NCBI GenBank assembly: GCA_036897095.1 | Contig: JAYMSP010000504.1 | Location: forward strand, 1-49,217 | DNA length: 49,217 bases | Direction: 5' to 3' | Origin: Plantago elongata | Taxonomy: Eukaryota; Streptophyta; Magnoliopsida; Lamiales; Plantaginaceae | Shown here: positions 35,202 through 48,530 of the stretch, one piece after another | Position numbering within the stretch: the first letter of the stretch is position 1 | Layout of the letters: each line of letters begins with the position of its first letter | Made by a program: the position numbers and the translations under genes | The notes under the pieces: model-generated | What the model saw: the letters and a program-made list of their open reading frames with translations, nothing else | Database searches by the model: none | Told to the model about the DNA's origin: nothing

Positions 35202-37270
35202 TGTTGAGAGAAATGGAATAGGGTTCATTCTGATGTGATAAATGAGAGAGTACAATCATGTATTTATAAAATAGAGAGAAGCTTGAATGAACCCAATACT
35301 AATTTTTGTACATTTATTCTCTAATACTCCTCTTGAATGAACATGAGTTAGTGATAGTTGGTACGCGAGAGATACTGTCTCGTTAAAAACTTTGCTAAGA
35401 AAAATCTAGTGGGATAAAAACCTAGCGAAAGAAAAAAGAGTGCAGTGCGTATCCAACTACCCTGATTTATGCATCATTGTACTTATTCGAGCTAGTGCAA
35501 TTCCAATCTTCCAAACCAGCTTCTCAAATAATGATGTTGAATGTGATGCAGTTGAGCAAATCTTCAGATATGTTGCACTTGGATGGAGTCTTCTTCTCAT
35601 AGATGATAACGAGGAAGAACTTCTGTATTATTCGTCTTGTCTTCTTCAGGAAATCTTCAAGTACTTCTTCAGGAGATATAGCAAGAACCATTGTAGCTCT
35701 TGATAGCTCAATTCATTTTGGTATTTCTGAAATGTACATGTCACAAAGATAGTGATAATACTCCTTGTAATAATTACTCTCTTGCTCAAAACTTCAGGTT
35801 GAGCCAATATCATTGTAACCAATAATACTCTTAACGAGTCAGAAAATCGGATATCGTACTTCAATTGTTCATAGAGGTTTTCATAATAAGAAACCCTAGT
35901 TCGTCAAGAACTTTCCTCATATAATCCATGTCTGCCGACATGATACTTTTAGTCTCCTTTTAGGACTTACTTCGGAGATAATATCTCCCCTCATTGAAAT
36001 TTTCTCAGATCATATGACTTCTAAGTCAAACCATTCAGTATAACCGTACAGATTTCGAATTCGTTTGATCAAAAGGGCCTAAAGTCCATGAGCTCATTTA
36101 TCATCATGATCGAATGGAGTCATATGTAAGATCTCCAATTACATGTCCATCGAATTTTACATATGCTTATAAGCCTCTCGGTTCCTACATATGCTTATAA
36201 GCCTCTCGGTTCCATGTATACCGGTATATCAAATCTCTTTTTTAGATTTTCAAGTCAACACTTGTACCATTTCCATTCATAAACGCCATCTATTTTTATT
36301 TCAGATATCTATGCCATCCATGACGTTCATTACTCCTCAAGAGTACCAACTGCTCAATCTTGCTAATCAAATTGTATTGTACTTAACATTTGAAATCGTA
36401 TTTAACTGAGAATCATTAGTTCAATTGGAAGTTATATCATGTCCAACACATGACATTCTATAACCAATATGCAACTCTATATGCCTCAAAATATCGGGTC
36501 ATAGCGTGTCAACATGTAAATCATAAAGTTTCATGTTTGAACATATCTTGATATAAAAACATGAAGCTGAATATTAGTTCAAAACGTAAACATTGATATA
36601 TATGGGGATCAATTCTCTCTACGATTTTGATTTTACCAGCTTCCTCATATTCTTCCTCCCCTAAACTAGGAAAAACTAGTTCATACTAGTAATAAGGGCA
36701 AATTTGATTTCAACACAAGCAAATTTAACTGTGCAAATATATCAACTCCCCATCATATTATTCTTCGTAGAGAACTAATGTGAAAGCTGGTAAAATTAAA
36801 TTCGTAGAGAGGATTGATCCCATATACGTGAATGCTCAAAAGAATTCAATATAAAATAACAAGACACATGTGATTCATCTTCGTATAAACATAAAAGAAA
36901 AGATTTGGTTAGGAAAAAATTGTATGCATAAATAAAGCTCACAAATATGATTCCTTCACACATTAGTGCACACGTACACTGTTACGTTGTCTTTACCTGT
37001 GGATGAAAACTTCCTTTTTCAGGTTTATGTTGTGCGGCGGCTAAGCTAGCAGATCTTTTTTCTTTTCTTTTCTTTTGGCTTCACGGAAGTATAGGAATTT
37101 AGGGTTGACTTGGTTGAGAGAAATAGAATAAGATTTATTGTGATGTGATAAATGAAAGAGTACAAATATATATTTATAGAATAGAAAGAAGCCTTCTAGA
37201 GAGACCGTAACAATTGGGCGTATAACAGTATAACTCAATACTAACGCTTATAATTCTCTAACAATTTGAA
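35202..37270 (-). mobile_element. Short, decayed LTR-retroelement relic (probably copia)
   Basis: Two related segments in the same orientation bound the region: 35202-35330 and 37110-37270. Both contain 'ttgagagaaat', 'tgatgtgataaatga' and 'gagtacaa', and both end near 'ttctctaa'. On the minus strand the left copy begins TATTAGAGAA and is preceded by a purine tract (ttcaagaggag), so it is the 3' LTR. Just inside, about 35360-35440, is a 'ttttatcccactagatttttc' type block that I recognise from the 3' untranslated part of many plant copia elements. The interior is only about 1.8 kb with no recoverable pol, so the element is heavily decayed and much reduced. It is clearly older than the 2034-7146 insertion, since its LTRs are far more diverged. 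Confidence 0.6.
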
Positions 37271-37721
37271 ACTTAATAAATTTTAGGGATTTTGAAATAG
37301 GCTAATAAGCCAAGTGCAGTTTTGTTATTATAGGCCCATAATTCCATTTAACGCACACCTTACTTAACACCTGTATATGCAACATTATTTATAGTCAAAG
37401 TGGACCTCATAAAACAAAAACACTTAAATTAATATTGAAAACTATGTATTAATTAGATGTCTCAAATGCATAAAAAATGAATCGAATAAATGTGCTACCA
37501 ATCTCCATGATTTATGGTCAATCAGCATCTCAAAATATAAATTTGCATTCGAGCTTTAAATGGGCAATTTTACGCATTCATATTGTAAAATCAATCTTTC
37601 TTTGTTAAAATCACAATTCGCAAGCGATCCCAATGAAAGAGGCGAATTTCGAAAGATAAGTTTTAACTTCAAAGCAAACACATCGTAAAGATACTAGTTA
37701 AATATTTTCATAAATTAAATT

Positions 37722-37952
37722 TCAAAACCAATCGCTCACTGAATCCCTACTTGGCCGTGAAGGTTCTATGGCCTGAAACAGTTTTTCATCTCTGATACAT
37801 GGAATGAAAGATTCCATATCACTCCATTCTCTCTCTTCACGTACAACACTACATTTCTTCTCAGTTCCCGTACAAACACACCCTTTCTTCTTTGAGATGG
37901 CTAAGGACACCAATTCTTCGGATTTGTTGTTGGAGTTCAAAGAACACCTCAT
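37722..37952 (-). CDS. Unrecognised short ORF, 76 aa
   Basis: The frame has balanced composition and ordinary codon use, unlike most frames in this AT-rich stretch. It begins MRCSLNSNNKSEELVSLAIS and contains two nearby Cys (GCVC), a KKC, and a Ser-rich end (SRDSVSDWF). There is no signal peptide and no domain I recognise. It could be a small gene, one exon of an unseen gene, or a gene fragment carried by repeats. No promoter or splice evidence was found. Confidence 0.25.
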   Translation of the reverse strand: MRCSLNSNNKSEELVSLAISKKKGCVCTGTEKKCSVVREEREWSDMESFIPCIRDEKLFQAIEPSRPSRDSVSDWF

Positions 37953-37959
37953 TAGATGA

Positions 37960-39220
37960 ATGCTTTGCGTAATAAAGCCAGTTTCTATCCAACATATTTT
38001 GATATGGACCGGAGTTGGACTTACCTTTTTATCACATGCACTTTTACACGACTCAGACGGAGGCGGCTTGATGTTCGTTATGCCTTTTTTACTTCAGGAG
38101 GAGAGCAGCTATACGATCTAGGATGCAGTTGTTGTAGCGTGCATCACGGGATCAACCAACATTTTATGCATGTCCATGGCCGATCAATTTGAAACAGGGT
38201 ACCATGGACACTTGCTTGCATAGATGGCAACACTCGGTCCATATATATGCACTAGAAGTTATGCAGGGTGATTGGGAACATCATGTCATGTACATTATCA
38301 ATAAACTTTTCTCATTTATCGCTTGGATATGATAGTTTATGTCTTTAACTTACTTTGTTTATTCTTTTTTTTTTCTTCTCTTAGGGCATTGATGAATTAT
38401 GTGCTTAAACAAAGATATTTATAAGAATTCATGATGAAATTAGGTCAATTGTCGTGGTTAAGATTGAATTTGTTAGGATAACCTAAGTTTTAGTAAAATT
38501 TATCTATATGTTACTAATTTAGTTTGATGAATTTGTTAGGATTACTACCTAAGTTTAGTTTGATTGATGTAAATTTTCGTATAAATATTTTATGTTTATA
38601 TAGAAATTGTCTATGTTATTCTGTGTGTTGCTTATTTAGATAACATGATTATTTTTATTTTATTTTTATAAGTGACCTATGTTTATGTAGAATTTGACTT
38701 ATGATGTTCAAAATATTTTCTATTTAGCCTGAATAATGTACTTTTTGTATAAATTGTATATTTTTATATAAAAATCGCATGTGTTGTTTTGTGTTAGTGT
38801 GGTTTCTTTTCAACAAAATTTGTGATGTTTTATATTTGTAATAAGTTATGTTTGATTTATAAATGATTGAAGTTTTTGTACGTATTAGGTGTTTGTAAAA
38901 ATGATGGTCGAACAAATCAAATGACAGGGACAAAGATGGAGACGTTGGCAATGCACAAGTTTAGAGTGAAGGTACTATATTGAGTATGTAGTAATTTGAA
39001 AAGACAGACATACATACATATATAGCCGGTCGTGGTACATTTAGATATTATTTTACTATCGTGTAGTAAAAATGTATTGGTTAATGAATGAAATTAATTT
39101 TAATGTATATTTACTTTTCTAAATATTATGTTTTTGTTGGATAAATTAGTTATCGTAGACTATTATTTGTGTTAATATAATCAACTTGTTGTAAAATACT
39201 AATATGTGTATGGCCACTCA
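37960..39220. other. AT-rich gene-free stretch
   Basis: No supported gene was found. At 38450-38600 the phrase 'tttgttaggat(a/t)acctaagttt' occurs twice about 70 bp apart, a small local duplication. Confidence 0.5.
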
Positions 39221-39233
39221 AAATTCAATGAGT

Positions 39234-39389
39234 TTTTTTTCTCACTGGTATCCGCTTATGCGACTAATCCAGTCGAGCATTTGAGGGGTGATTCTCCCAA
39301 CGGTGTTTTTTACTTCCACATCGTTCGAATTTGAGATCTTACTTAATTGAACTCAAGTTCCTTGCCACTCGAGCCAACAATCGTTGGTG
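39234..39389 (-). mobile_element. tRNA-derived SINE with perfect 13-bp target duplication
   Basis: The 156-bp element on the minus strand is flanked by 'aaattcaatgagt' at 39221-39233 and 39390-39402. Reading the minus strand, it starts ccaacgattg, has an A-box-like 'tggctcgagtgg' within the first 25 bp and a degenerate B box (aaattcgaacg) about 45 bp later, and ends in an A run of at least seven. Polymerase III boxes, A tail and target duplication together define a SINE. The family is not identified. The perfect duplication suggests a fairly recent insertion. Confidence 0.85.
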
Positions 39390-39402
39390 AAATTCAATGA
39401 GT

Positions 39403-40340
39403 ATAGTAGAGTTTCTTTAATAAAGAATTGCGGGTCCCGACCTAGTTTGGTCGACATGCAAAAGTTTCATATTCTAAATCACTTTAAAGATCGCTCTTGA
39501 AATTTCACTAGCGCTCACAGTTCGCTCTCGCACTTTGAAAGCTCAGAGTTCCTTCGAGCTCCCTCTAAGATTTCGTATAACTGGCTCTATAAAAAACTAA
39601 AACCCTCATTCTAAGAATTCTTAGATCTTGTGTAATAAAAATTCGAATTAGATATAATTTATTATTTTATGATAAACTCGTGAATTAAAGTGAATTAAAT
39701 AAGCTATGACAATTCGTTTTTACTTGTCTTCTATGTATCGCTTTCGATTCTGCATCCTTGCAGCTCCTTCATCTTCTTTACTCACACCATTGCCCTAACA
39801 AGTCGACGGGGCCGACTTGCTTTCTCTATTGAATCTACTTCGATGTATATCCAATTTAATCATCATTAGTCCAACCCTCAAATAGGTAAACTTTTAAATG
39901 TGCTACCAATTTGTTACCAATTATTACAATGCTTAGTCAGACTGCATCATTGAACACAAATTTTCATTGACCTTAAACGTTCAAGTTAGGATGCCAAATG
40001 CAATTAGAAACCAACCATGCCCTGAATTCATAATTAGACATGAATGTTTTATGGACTGAAACACTTGAGAAGACTAACATGTATTTAGTCACACAAGGAC
40101 AACAGTCAACCTCAAAGACTTTGAAGTGCAAGAAAAGTCAACTACCTATACTTATACATAATAATAAAAAGATAACCTAAATACAATTATGAGTGTTAGC
40201 CTACGATTAACGACAATTTACTTTGATCTCTTCTTCTTGTTCCAATAACTTGCGCGTTGATATAACTTGATAGTAGTATTTCACGCTATAAACAATTTTA
40301 AACCAACAGACATATATTATATTTATATAAATATAATTTT
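39403..40340. other. AT-rich gene-free stretch
   Basis: No coding region, RNA gene or well-bounded repeat was seen. Confidence 0.5.
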
Positions 40341-40344
40341 AGTG

Positions 40345-40415
40345 AATTTTTTTTAAACGACTCAAACCCCAACTTATCAGTTGGATGGAGACCTTACCAA
40401 CTGAGTTACACTTCG
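40345..40415 (-). mobile_element. tRNA-like SINE remnant
   Basis: On the minus strand, 'taactcagttggtaag' is a good A box and 'ggtttgagtc' a good B box, about 35 bp apart. Between them, ccaac-tgataa-gttgg can form an anticodon-like stem. An A-rich run follows directly. No acceptor stem pairs, so this is a tRNA-derived retroposon head rather than a working tRNA gene. No target duplication was confirmed. Confidence 0.5.
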
Positions 40416-40914
40416 TTATCAATTTTATGATATTTTATAAGTGATATTCTCGATAATTAAGAGTTCGACTTCCTAACCTTCAAAATGATCTCATAAATTT
40501 TAAATTCAAAGGCCGCTCCTAATTAGTATTCTAAGTACAATATACATTTGGTCGTATATTAAATGATGATTGGTGTTTTCAACTGAAATTTACTGAACTG
40601 AATTAAAGTATATATAAATTATAACTATCGGGATAATGTAATCATATATGGTAATTATATGGTTATTAAGGAATAAAGTACATAAAAACACACAATCTAG
40701 ACAAACATTCAACACCAGACGTCATTAGTTAAATTAGTTTATTGACGTTTCTCACACAACACGAAGACTCCTCACTCTCTGTATCTTCTCCACACGAAAC
40801 GAACGGAACTCCAGTAGAGACATACAATACATGGTTTTTTGAGTTTTACATTGATCAAACTGTATCTATGCTCTGTGCAGAACCAGAAAAATCCATTCTT
40901 TTTGTGAATTAAGC

Positions 40915-43900
40915 ATGGGAATACGATGTTTTTTACAGGATCATTCTTATTTGACTTGTTTATGTCTCTTCCTTTTCATACATTTGCAAAATTTTCAATT
41001 GTGTTGTTCACAAGAGCAGCCTTCGAATACTATTACTCTTTCCAGCTTCAGGTATCCGAGAATTGGGCTCAGGCCTTATGATTGGCGCTATATTCGAGGT
41101 AATTTTGCTATGATTTGTGCAATTGGTGTTACTTTATGAGGAGTGGCTTGTTTGTTTTGTTTATGGTTACGTGTGGTTTGAGTTTTGATGGTGTTTGTGG
41201 TGGTTAGATGGATGTTTGTTGGGTTTTGGGGTTGGAAAGGAGTTGTCTTTGTGCGTCTTGATTGTTTGTGAAATTTGAGTTTCGGATTCATCACTGGCTT
41301 GTTCTTGATTTTCGACTTCTTTTCGACTTCTCGTAGCTTTATTATGCTGCTAGATTTGATGGAAGTTAGTTTGCTTATCATGGCTAATGCGTAGTGTTGG
41401 TTTCGTAGTTAATTTTGGGCTTTGCGTCTCATGACTCTGAGAGAATATGGTTAGTATCTCAGGATCAACATTTTTTTTGGTTCCTCCCTTAGTTTTTGTT
41501 TCGTTTTCGGTTGGTGAAGGGGATAAAAATTCAATCTTTATGTCCAAATTTAGAGGATTGTTTAGCTTGACCTGGATGCCATGTGACTTGTGTATCAAGT
41601 CTGGAGATGGCCTATTTACGGAAAATGCTAATTTAGGTTGTCTGCTATATGCACACTCCCTCCCTACCCTGCACGGCTGCACGGACGAGAAGTGCTCACC
41701 AACCAGCTTTGTCCCTTTCTAATGTTCTGGACTAATGTTTGCGTATAGTAGATTTTAGTATTCTACAACCCCGCGGCCTTGTGGGATTCAGTTTATATTC
41801 TCCATCATGGAATATCGGCAGTTGCGAGTACCCTATATCTGTTGAGAAAAGCACATATGAGTTTTGTGCTACTGAGTGTATCTCAACAGATTAGGTTTCT
41901 TGGTTTCTATTGGAACACAATGCACGTGATGTTAAGTTTTGACATAATTGATGACATTGATGTGATTTGGGTGATTGTTGCAATGAGCTTTTCATCCTAT
42001 TAAATTTTAAAAGCCGTAGGTCGCGCCCTTTTGGGTTCTGATAAGTGCATAATTCTGAATTTTCAAGAACTCGATTTGATAGGTTTCTCGATTGTTGTGT
42101 TTTGTATTTGTGAGTAGTTAGACGTCTGAGTGATTTTGAACTATCTTTAGTCTTTTACTTGTAGCTTTTCAATTCCAAGAGGCTTCCTTTCCTGTTTTAC
42201 ATAAAAGCATGATGGCTGATTGAGTTTGTTGTATAGATGGTAATTTTAGAAACACTGTAAGATAATATTCATCGTGATGAGTTAATGGTTTATTTATTTT
42301 TTTGCATCTGTTGCAGTGGAATTGCCACCATGGTTCTCTTCCATGTCATTAGCTTTGGAATCAGATGTAGATCTAGTAAGTCCAAGCTAAGCTTTCTTGG
42401 TTGCCTATATGCATATCACAAGATATTTATTGAAGTAGCTTCATCTTTTTGTCCTCGTACTTTCTATTTACATTTCGTACAAAATATTGATTACAGAATT
42501 TGAACAACATAAAACATGCATCTGGAAGCCCGTTTCCGATTATTTGCTTTCGAGAAGGGAACTTTCCTCTACCAGATGTCCATAATACATCTCTCAGCAG
42601 CCTAGGTACTTGGTTACAGTTTTTTTCAATTTTTAGGTGAAACATCCCCATCCCCATCTTCTTGTTCAATTTTCTCATTTACCTACGAATTTTTAAATGT
42701 CACTTGCTAAAGATTCATCAATGCAGTCATGAATCATATTTCTGATGATTCCTTTATTGGGATGCAAAATCATTCGAGTTCTGAGAGGTGCTACCCAATG
42801 CAGAAGAATATATCGTTGACTGTTACAAGTGAGCAGGTATATTTTCTAATCCCTTTGGTTGGTAAAGAAATAACTTGACTTGATCATAAGAAATTTCATA
42901 TGGACATTTTTTCTTTACAGATATCTCCTGGTACATGGTATCTTGGGATTTTCAATGGCATCGGATCCATGCGGACGCAATCCAAGATGGTAGGTCTCCG
43001 TTCTCAAAACTGTTATGTTGGAAGATGTCATGAATCATGTCAGTTTCTGTTCATGAGAAATTTCATTTTCAGAGGTTCCATAAAATTGGTCACTGATAAT
43101 TTGTTGCGCTTTGGTGGTGTTTTTATGCATAATCATGAAATAATGTTTCTTATGTTTCCAATGAGAATCCTGTAATGTTTCAGTAATTCAGTTCAACCTA
43201 AAATGAGATTGTTCGACGGCTATTTATATTTTATATCACTTATAACCTTCTCTTAAGTCTTAAGTAAAGACTCGTGCATTTTATTTTGTTCGAATAACAT
43301 TATTACCAGCGTTTTCTTTTAAACCGTAAAGTCGTCATTTGTTTTCAGCAGTAGTCTATATTCTAGAATATATCTTGTAGACAAAATGCTGATCGATCAC
43401 ATCACTTCAGATTAATCGAGGCTCATCATTATCCTTTAGTGGCAACATTACCGTGGAAGGATGTCTGACCTCAAGCATGTTGGGCAAGTCCTGCAACCAG
43501 ACAGTTACCATGCTATCTTGTGACGTCAACCATAGTCTTCCTGTAAATCGCACTGGAAATGTGGGAATGAATATTGTTGCTTGCAGAAATGCCAACGAAA
43601 TTGTTTGTCGAGATGATAATGAACCAACAACCTATGCAATAGATGTCATTGGGATTGTTGAAGAATTAATTATCTCTGCTTCAAACTTTACGTTCAGTCA
43701 GACAGCACAACCTTCAAATATCAGCAGAACTGCTGGTTTGATGTCATATGCTAGACATGATGCAATGCCGCTTAAGACAATTAATGATTTTTCTGGCGAC
43801 ATAAGTAAATCCCCACTGGTCATACGCTCTCCAAAAGCTGGTCGTTGGTATATTACTGTTCAACCTCTTGATAATTCAAATACGAGTCAAGGGTTGGGTA

Positions 43901-46900
43901 GTAATAACTCGAGAGTATGCTATTCGTTGGACTTGCAAGTTTTTCAGTGTCCTGTAGATAAGGCTGGATTGAACTGCACATCGGAAAAGTACATTCTTCA
44001 GGTATCATTTTTTTATTACCAGCATTACTAGAATTACTCTACAATTAGATATATGTTCATAAAACTTAATGTTTGGGAACTTTTTTGATCCCTCTGCCCC
44101 TACATTCAATCCTCTGTGCATGTGTCTCTCTGTCTGTGTGAATCCAAACTCATGAGCTTACTGGTATTTTGGGAACCATTGGGGTGTCTGGTGGGAATCA
44201 ATATATTATCATATATTTATCTACGCATGGATATTCAAGAACGATAGCATGAGCATCCTTGACATTATTGGAATGGTTGCATGCAGACAGCTGTTAGTAG
44301 AGGCACATCATCACCTTTTGAATCCGCATATGTGCCGATAATCGAAAATGTTGTACCCAAGTCGCTAGCAGGATATAGTATTTTCCTGGAACCCCTACTA
44401 AGTAACTACACACGTGAAGGAGATCGGGCATGGACATTTTTCCTCCTCAATATTCCTCCAGGTGCAACTGGTGCAAATATCCGCTTCCACCTCAAATCTA
44501 ACGTGAAGAGAAACTATGAAATCTACGCAAGATATGGAGGCTTACCTTCTCTTAACGATTGGGACTACTTCTATGCAAATAGCTCTGAGAACAGTAACAG
44601 TTCCACGTTCTTTAACCTATACGATTCAAGTGAAGATACAATCAATTTTTACATATTATATGCTAAAACTGGAACATGGTCTTTTGGGTTGAGGCAAGTG
44701 AATCCTGCTGACTCCACGAGCCAAACTGGCATCTCCTTGTCACTAGAAAGGTGCCCAAAAAGGTGTTCTTCTCATGGATCCTGTCAGCCCGGTTTAGATG
44801 CTAGTGGTCTTCAGATGTTCAGGTTTGCATACATACTTTACAATAAGTAATCTAGTCAGAAGTAGCCTGAGAAGCCCCTGAAATTTTCCTCATTTTGTAA
44901 TTGTCAGCTACTGTCAATGTGATCGGGATCATGGAGGCTTCGACTGTAGCGTCGTAATTGTGACTCGTCGAGGTAAGACTACTTGTTAATTAACCTGTAG
45001 TCCAGAGATGATGACTGTTGTTTGTGGTTACAATATTCTTGCTGAGTGCTTCCAAAAGTATCTACTAATTGTTGAATGTAAAAATTAAAAGCTAAGCAGA
45101 TAATATCTAAATAGTCTTTCTATATAGGGGAAACAACTTACATTCAAGTCTTAATTTAAATTCTTACCAACACTTCTCCTCATCCATGTTTACATATAGA
45201 TAGAATAGACAATATGGAAGGTCTGAAATTTACAACTCTACATAACAATATAATCCTCTGTACATATAATTTCGTTCTTCATAGTACAATACGTGTATTT
45301 GCTGATAAATAGAGACCGTCTTCGCTGAAACTCGGTTTTTGTTGAGAGGAGGTGGATAGAAATAGCCCCTTTGATGCAACAACCTGTTTAATGAAATCTA
45401 CTGTTTGGAAAAAATTGATTCAAGAACTTTTTTTCTTCCTTGCTGAAACTTGTCCAGGGCACATTCGGAATTCAATTTTTCTGATTGCCTCCAATGCTGC
45501 AGCCTTGCTTCCGGCTTATTGGTCCCTCCGCAACAAGGTATTTTCAATTTATGAAATTACATCGAGGCAAGCTCCAATGAATAAATTTTCATCTTTTCCA
45601 AATAAGATTATCAACATCTTTTATCTAAACAACATTCTTTTTTCACCTTCGAATTTGTTGATCCCAAGGCATTTGCAGAATGGGTTCTGTTCACATCTAG
45701 TGGTGTCTCAAGTGCACTCTATCATGCTTGTGACGTGGGCACTTGGTGCGTATTGAAATTTCGTGTCTTGCAGGTATTTGAAATTCGTTTTCTCTTGTTG
45801 CACTGGGCTTTTAACTGTAGCCTTCTAATTAATTCATCGTTTTTGTGCTCAGTTTCTAGACTTCTGGCTTTCGTTCATGGCTGTCGTGAGTACTTTCGTG
45901 TACTTAACTACTTTCAGTGAAGGTGCAAAAAGGACAATCCATACTGTTGTTGCAATCTTAACAGCTCTCATGGCCGAAACAGGGCCCACTAGGTATTGAC
46001 ATACATATAGCCAGTCGGAAAATTCTGATTCGACTCTGCATGGTTTATATTATAGTAGATGTTACTGGATTTGCACACACCCCTACAGTCTGAAGAAATA
46101 TCTCAAAACCCCTTAAGTTGGAGAACATATATTCCTATGGTTTCATTGTTCTTTCAAAGTTGTGGTGTTTTTGGACATTGAGGGAAACTATAGGGGTGCC
46201 GTGCGATATGAATGTTGTCCTTCACCTAAAACAACAGTGTGTGTATTACAGGCCCAGCAATATCACTTACGTACTAGGTATAGGAGCTCTGGGTCTTCTG
46301 GTTGGGTGGCTTATGGAGCTCTGTACCCATTATCGGTCGATTTCTTTCTCAACAGAACTCCACTTGAATCTTCTTGCCAGGTACGCTTACTTCCTTGATA
46401 AAGATAATTGCTTCTAACATGTTCTTATAGCTTGGCCTATATGCTGTAAACTAGCCTCTAGGGACCATTTTCAAGTTTGAAGGAACAAGAAGTGAATATT
46501 GCACCAATTGTAGTAAATTCCATGGTTTATGCTCCTTATTCATTTAGTTTCTTTGATCAATTCAGCTGGGACGCCTTCAAAGTGTGGTTCCGTAATGTTA
46601 TCAAGACAATCAAAAAACGTTTTTGCTGGGCATTTGTTGTAGTAGGTTTTGTTGCATTAGCATTGGCTGCAGCAAGCTGGGTTGTAGAGAGCACTGAAAA
46701 CTACTGGATTTGGCACAGGTAATCCTCCATTCCATCTATCTTCCCCGTAGATTAAGGAAATTGTCAGTTGTTTTTTTAGGCAGTCTACTGAGGGGCTGAA
46801 ATTAATAATCTATCTCATATTTTTCTATCTCCAGTATGTGGCATATATCAATATACACATCATCCTTCTTTTTCCTCTGCTCGAAAGCAAAGATTGTCGA

Positions 46901-46991
46901 AAGCTGTGAGGACGAGAGACCATCAGTTGAGAGCTATGAGTTAACTCGGCAAAATTCATTTAATGGCGGCGAACAGAGGCAGGAAAGATAG
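40915..46991 (+). CDS. TMEM8/PGAP6-like membrane protein (CREST superfamily), 14 exons
   Basis: Animal PGAP6 (TMEM8A) is a surface phospholipase A2 that trims GPI anchors. The plant role is unproven. Exons: 40915-41098, 42317-42375, 42497-42605, 42727-42836, 42921-42989, 43411-44001, 44287-44822, 44908-44972, 45458-45537, 45669-45773, 45853-45992, 46252-46380, 46566-46718, 46835-46991. Phase is kept at every GT-AG junction, giving 828 aa. A signal peptide (about 1-32) precedes a large lumenal/extracellular region with many Asn-glycosylation sites. An EGF-like module follows with Cys 530, 534, 540, 555, 557 and 566, then a C-terminal bundle of about seven membrane spans (about 580-800). The CREST hydrolase signature is complete: S616-x3-H620, D639 in the next span, and H776-x3-H780 in the last. 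These are the inferred metal and catalytic residues. The short cytoplasmic tail is Ser/Glu-rich. The gene is intact. Confidence 0.93.
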
Positions 46992-48530
46992 GTCTTGTAC
47001 TCTCCTCTTTCACAAAGCATAGGTCCGATAAATACTGGGGTCGAAGAGATTCACAGGTATAGATCATGTGTAACTGAACTTGCCTGGTTACGTTCCATGT
47101 AAGTACTAGCTGTAAAATTTTCCGGCAATCTTGTTGCCATTTTTGATGTGTTCTTTTCGTTTTCGGGAGGTCAGTGTTAGTAAGAGTGGAGGATTGTGAG
47201 CTCACTATACTTTGATGAGCTCACTTGTGTTGTGTATATTCAAAGCTCACTTGTTGAAAGCTCTTAGAAGAAAAACATGCTATGCCCTGTAATACTATTT
47301 ATGACTCAAAATTTGATACTAATAGAAAGCAAAATATTTCTCAATATACTTTGTTCTCTTTCCCTTCTCTCTTTTTACTCCGATCTATTGATTAAAAGGG
47401 AAGTGAATTACCAACTTCACTATCAATGGACAAAAATCAATTCAATGCAAATGAAACAAGTACTAATTATTCTCGTGTAAAATATTTGTGGACAGTGAAT
47501 ATCAGAAAAATGGAACCTATATAATTAGAAAGTGAGCTGAAAAACTGCAGAGAAGTGTAAAAAACATGAAAAATTCTAGGCAAAGTCTAATTTGACCATG
47601 GATTAGTAAAACCAAATTAAAGAAGTCTAGTTTTACTGCATCTACGCCGCATACCTTTATTATGAATACTTAAGAGTATATTAGTATCAGGAGAATCGAT
47701 TTTTAAATACGTACCATATTAATATCTTATAAAAAAGTTCATATATTATTCAAAATAGGTATATTCTCAATGTAATTGAGTACGTATACAAACTACAGAC
47801 TTTTTTTTCCTATAATTTTTTCTCAACTAAGTTCTGGACTTCCTCGTCAAGTAAATTTATCACTAATAGATTTCTAATCACCATTTCTATAATATTTTAT
47901 ACATTAAAATACTATTTCTAGGAATAGAACTTGTGACCCCTTTAATATGGAATGTGTCAGTAGAGTTGTTATGCGTCGACCCTTAACGAGTGCTCGACTC
48001 GTTTATCTAATGAGTCGAGTCACGCTCGATAAAAATATTATTTTTTTAGAATTTATATATTTTATATTTATTTTTAATAGATAAAGTTCGACAAAGTTTG
48101 TTATGTATTGTAATTTTTCAACTTCGACCTCAGAGCTGTCAAGACCGTACTCAGGCATGAGGTCAATCAGTCATCAAGTCATCTTCCTATAAATAATCAT
48201 CCTACTAACATTTTAATCTCATACATACCTAAATAAATACTCCAGTGATCTTCTTCTTTGAAAAACAAATTAAAGTCTTTCCAGAAATCATTTCATCCTT
48301 TGGAGCTAGCTGAGGTAACTAATTACTTAATCTAACCAAATTGTTAGGATCACTGTATTTATTAAATCCGCTAGCTTATTTATCCGATCAGTTATCAACT
48401 AATTTGATCAATATTCAAGCTATATTCAAGCTTTATTATATATCATTTTTCTCCTATTAATCATGAAAACTACTGAATTGATCTGCAGAACAATACTCCA
48501 CAGTATATTTGAATATATTGTGTCTTTAAC
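46992..48530. other. 3' flank and AT-rich intergenic DNA
   Basis: The first 200-300 bases are the probable 3' UTR of the upstream gene. A small hairpin, ctcgactcg / tgagtcgag, lies at about 47993-48018. No gene is supported in the rest. Confidence 0.55.

Noticed and set aside
40360-40410. Functional tRNA gene
   Set aside because: A and B boxes are present but the acceptor stem is missing and an A run follows directly, so it was called a SINE-type relic.
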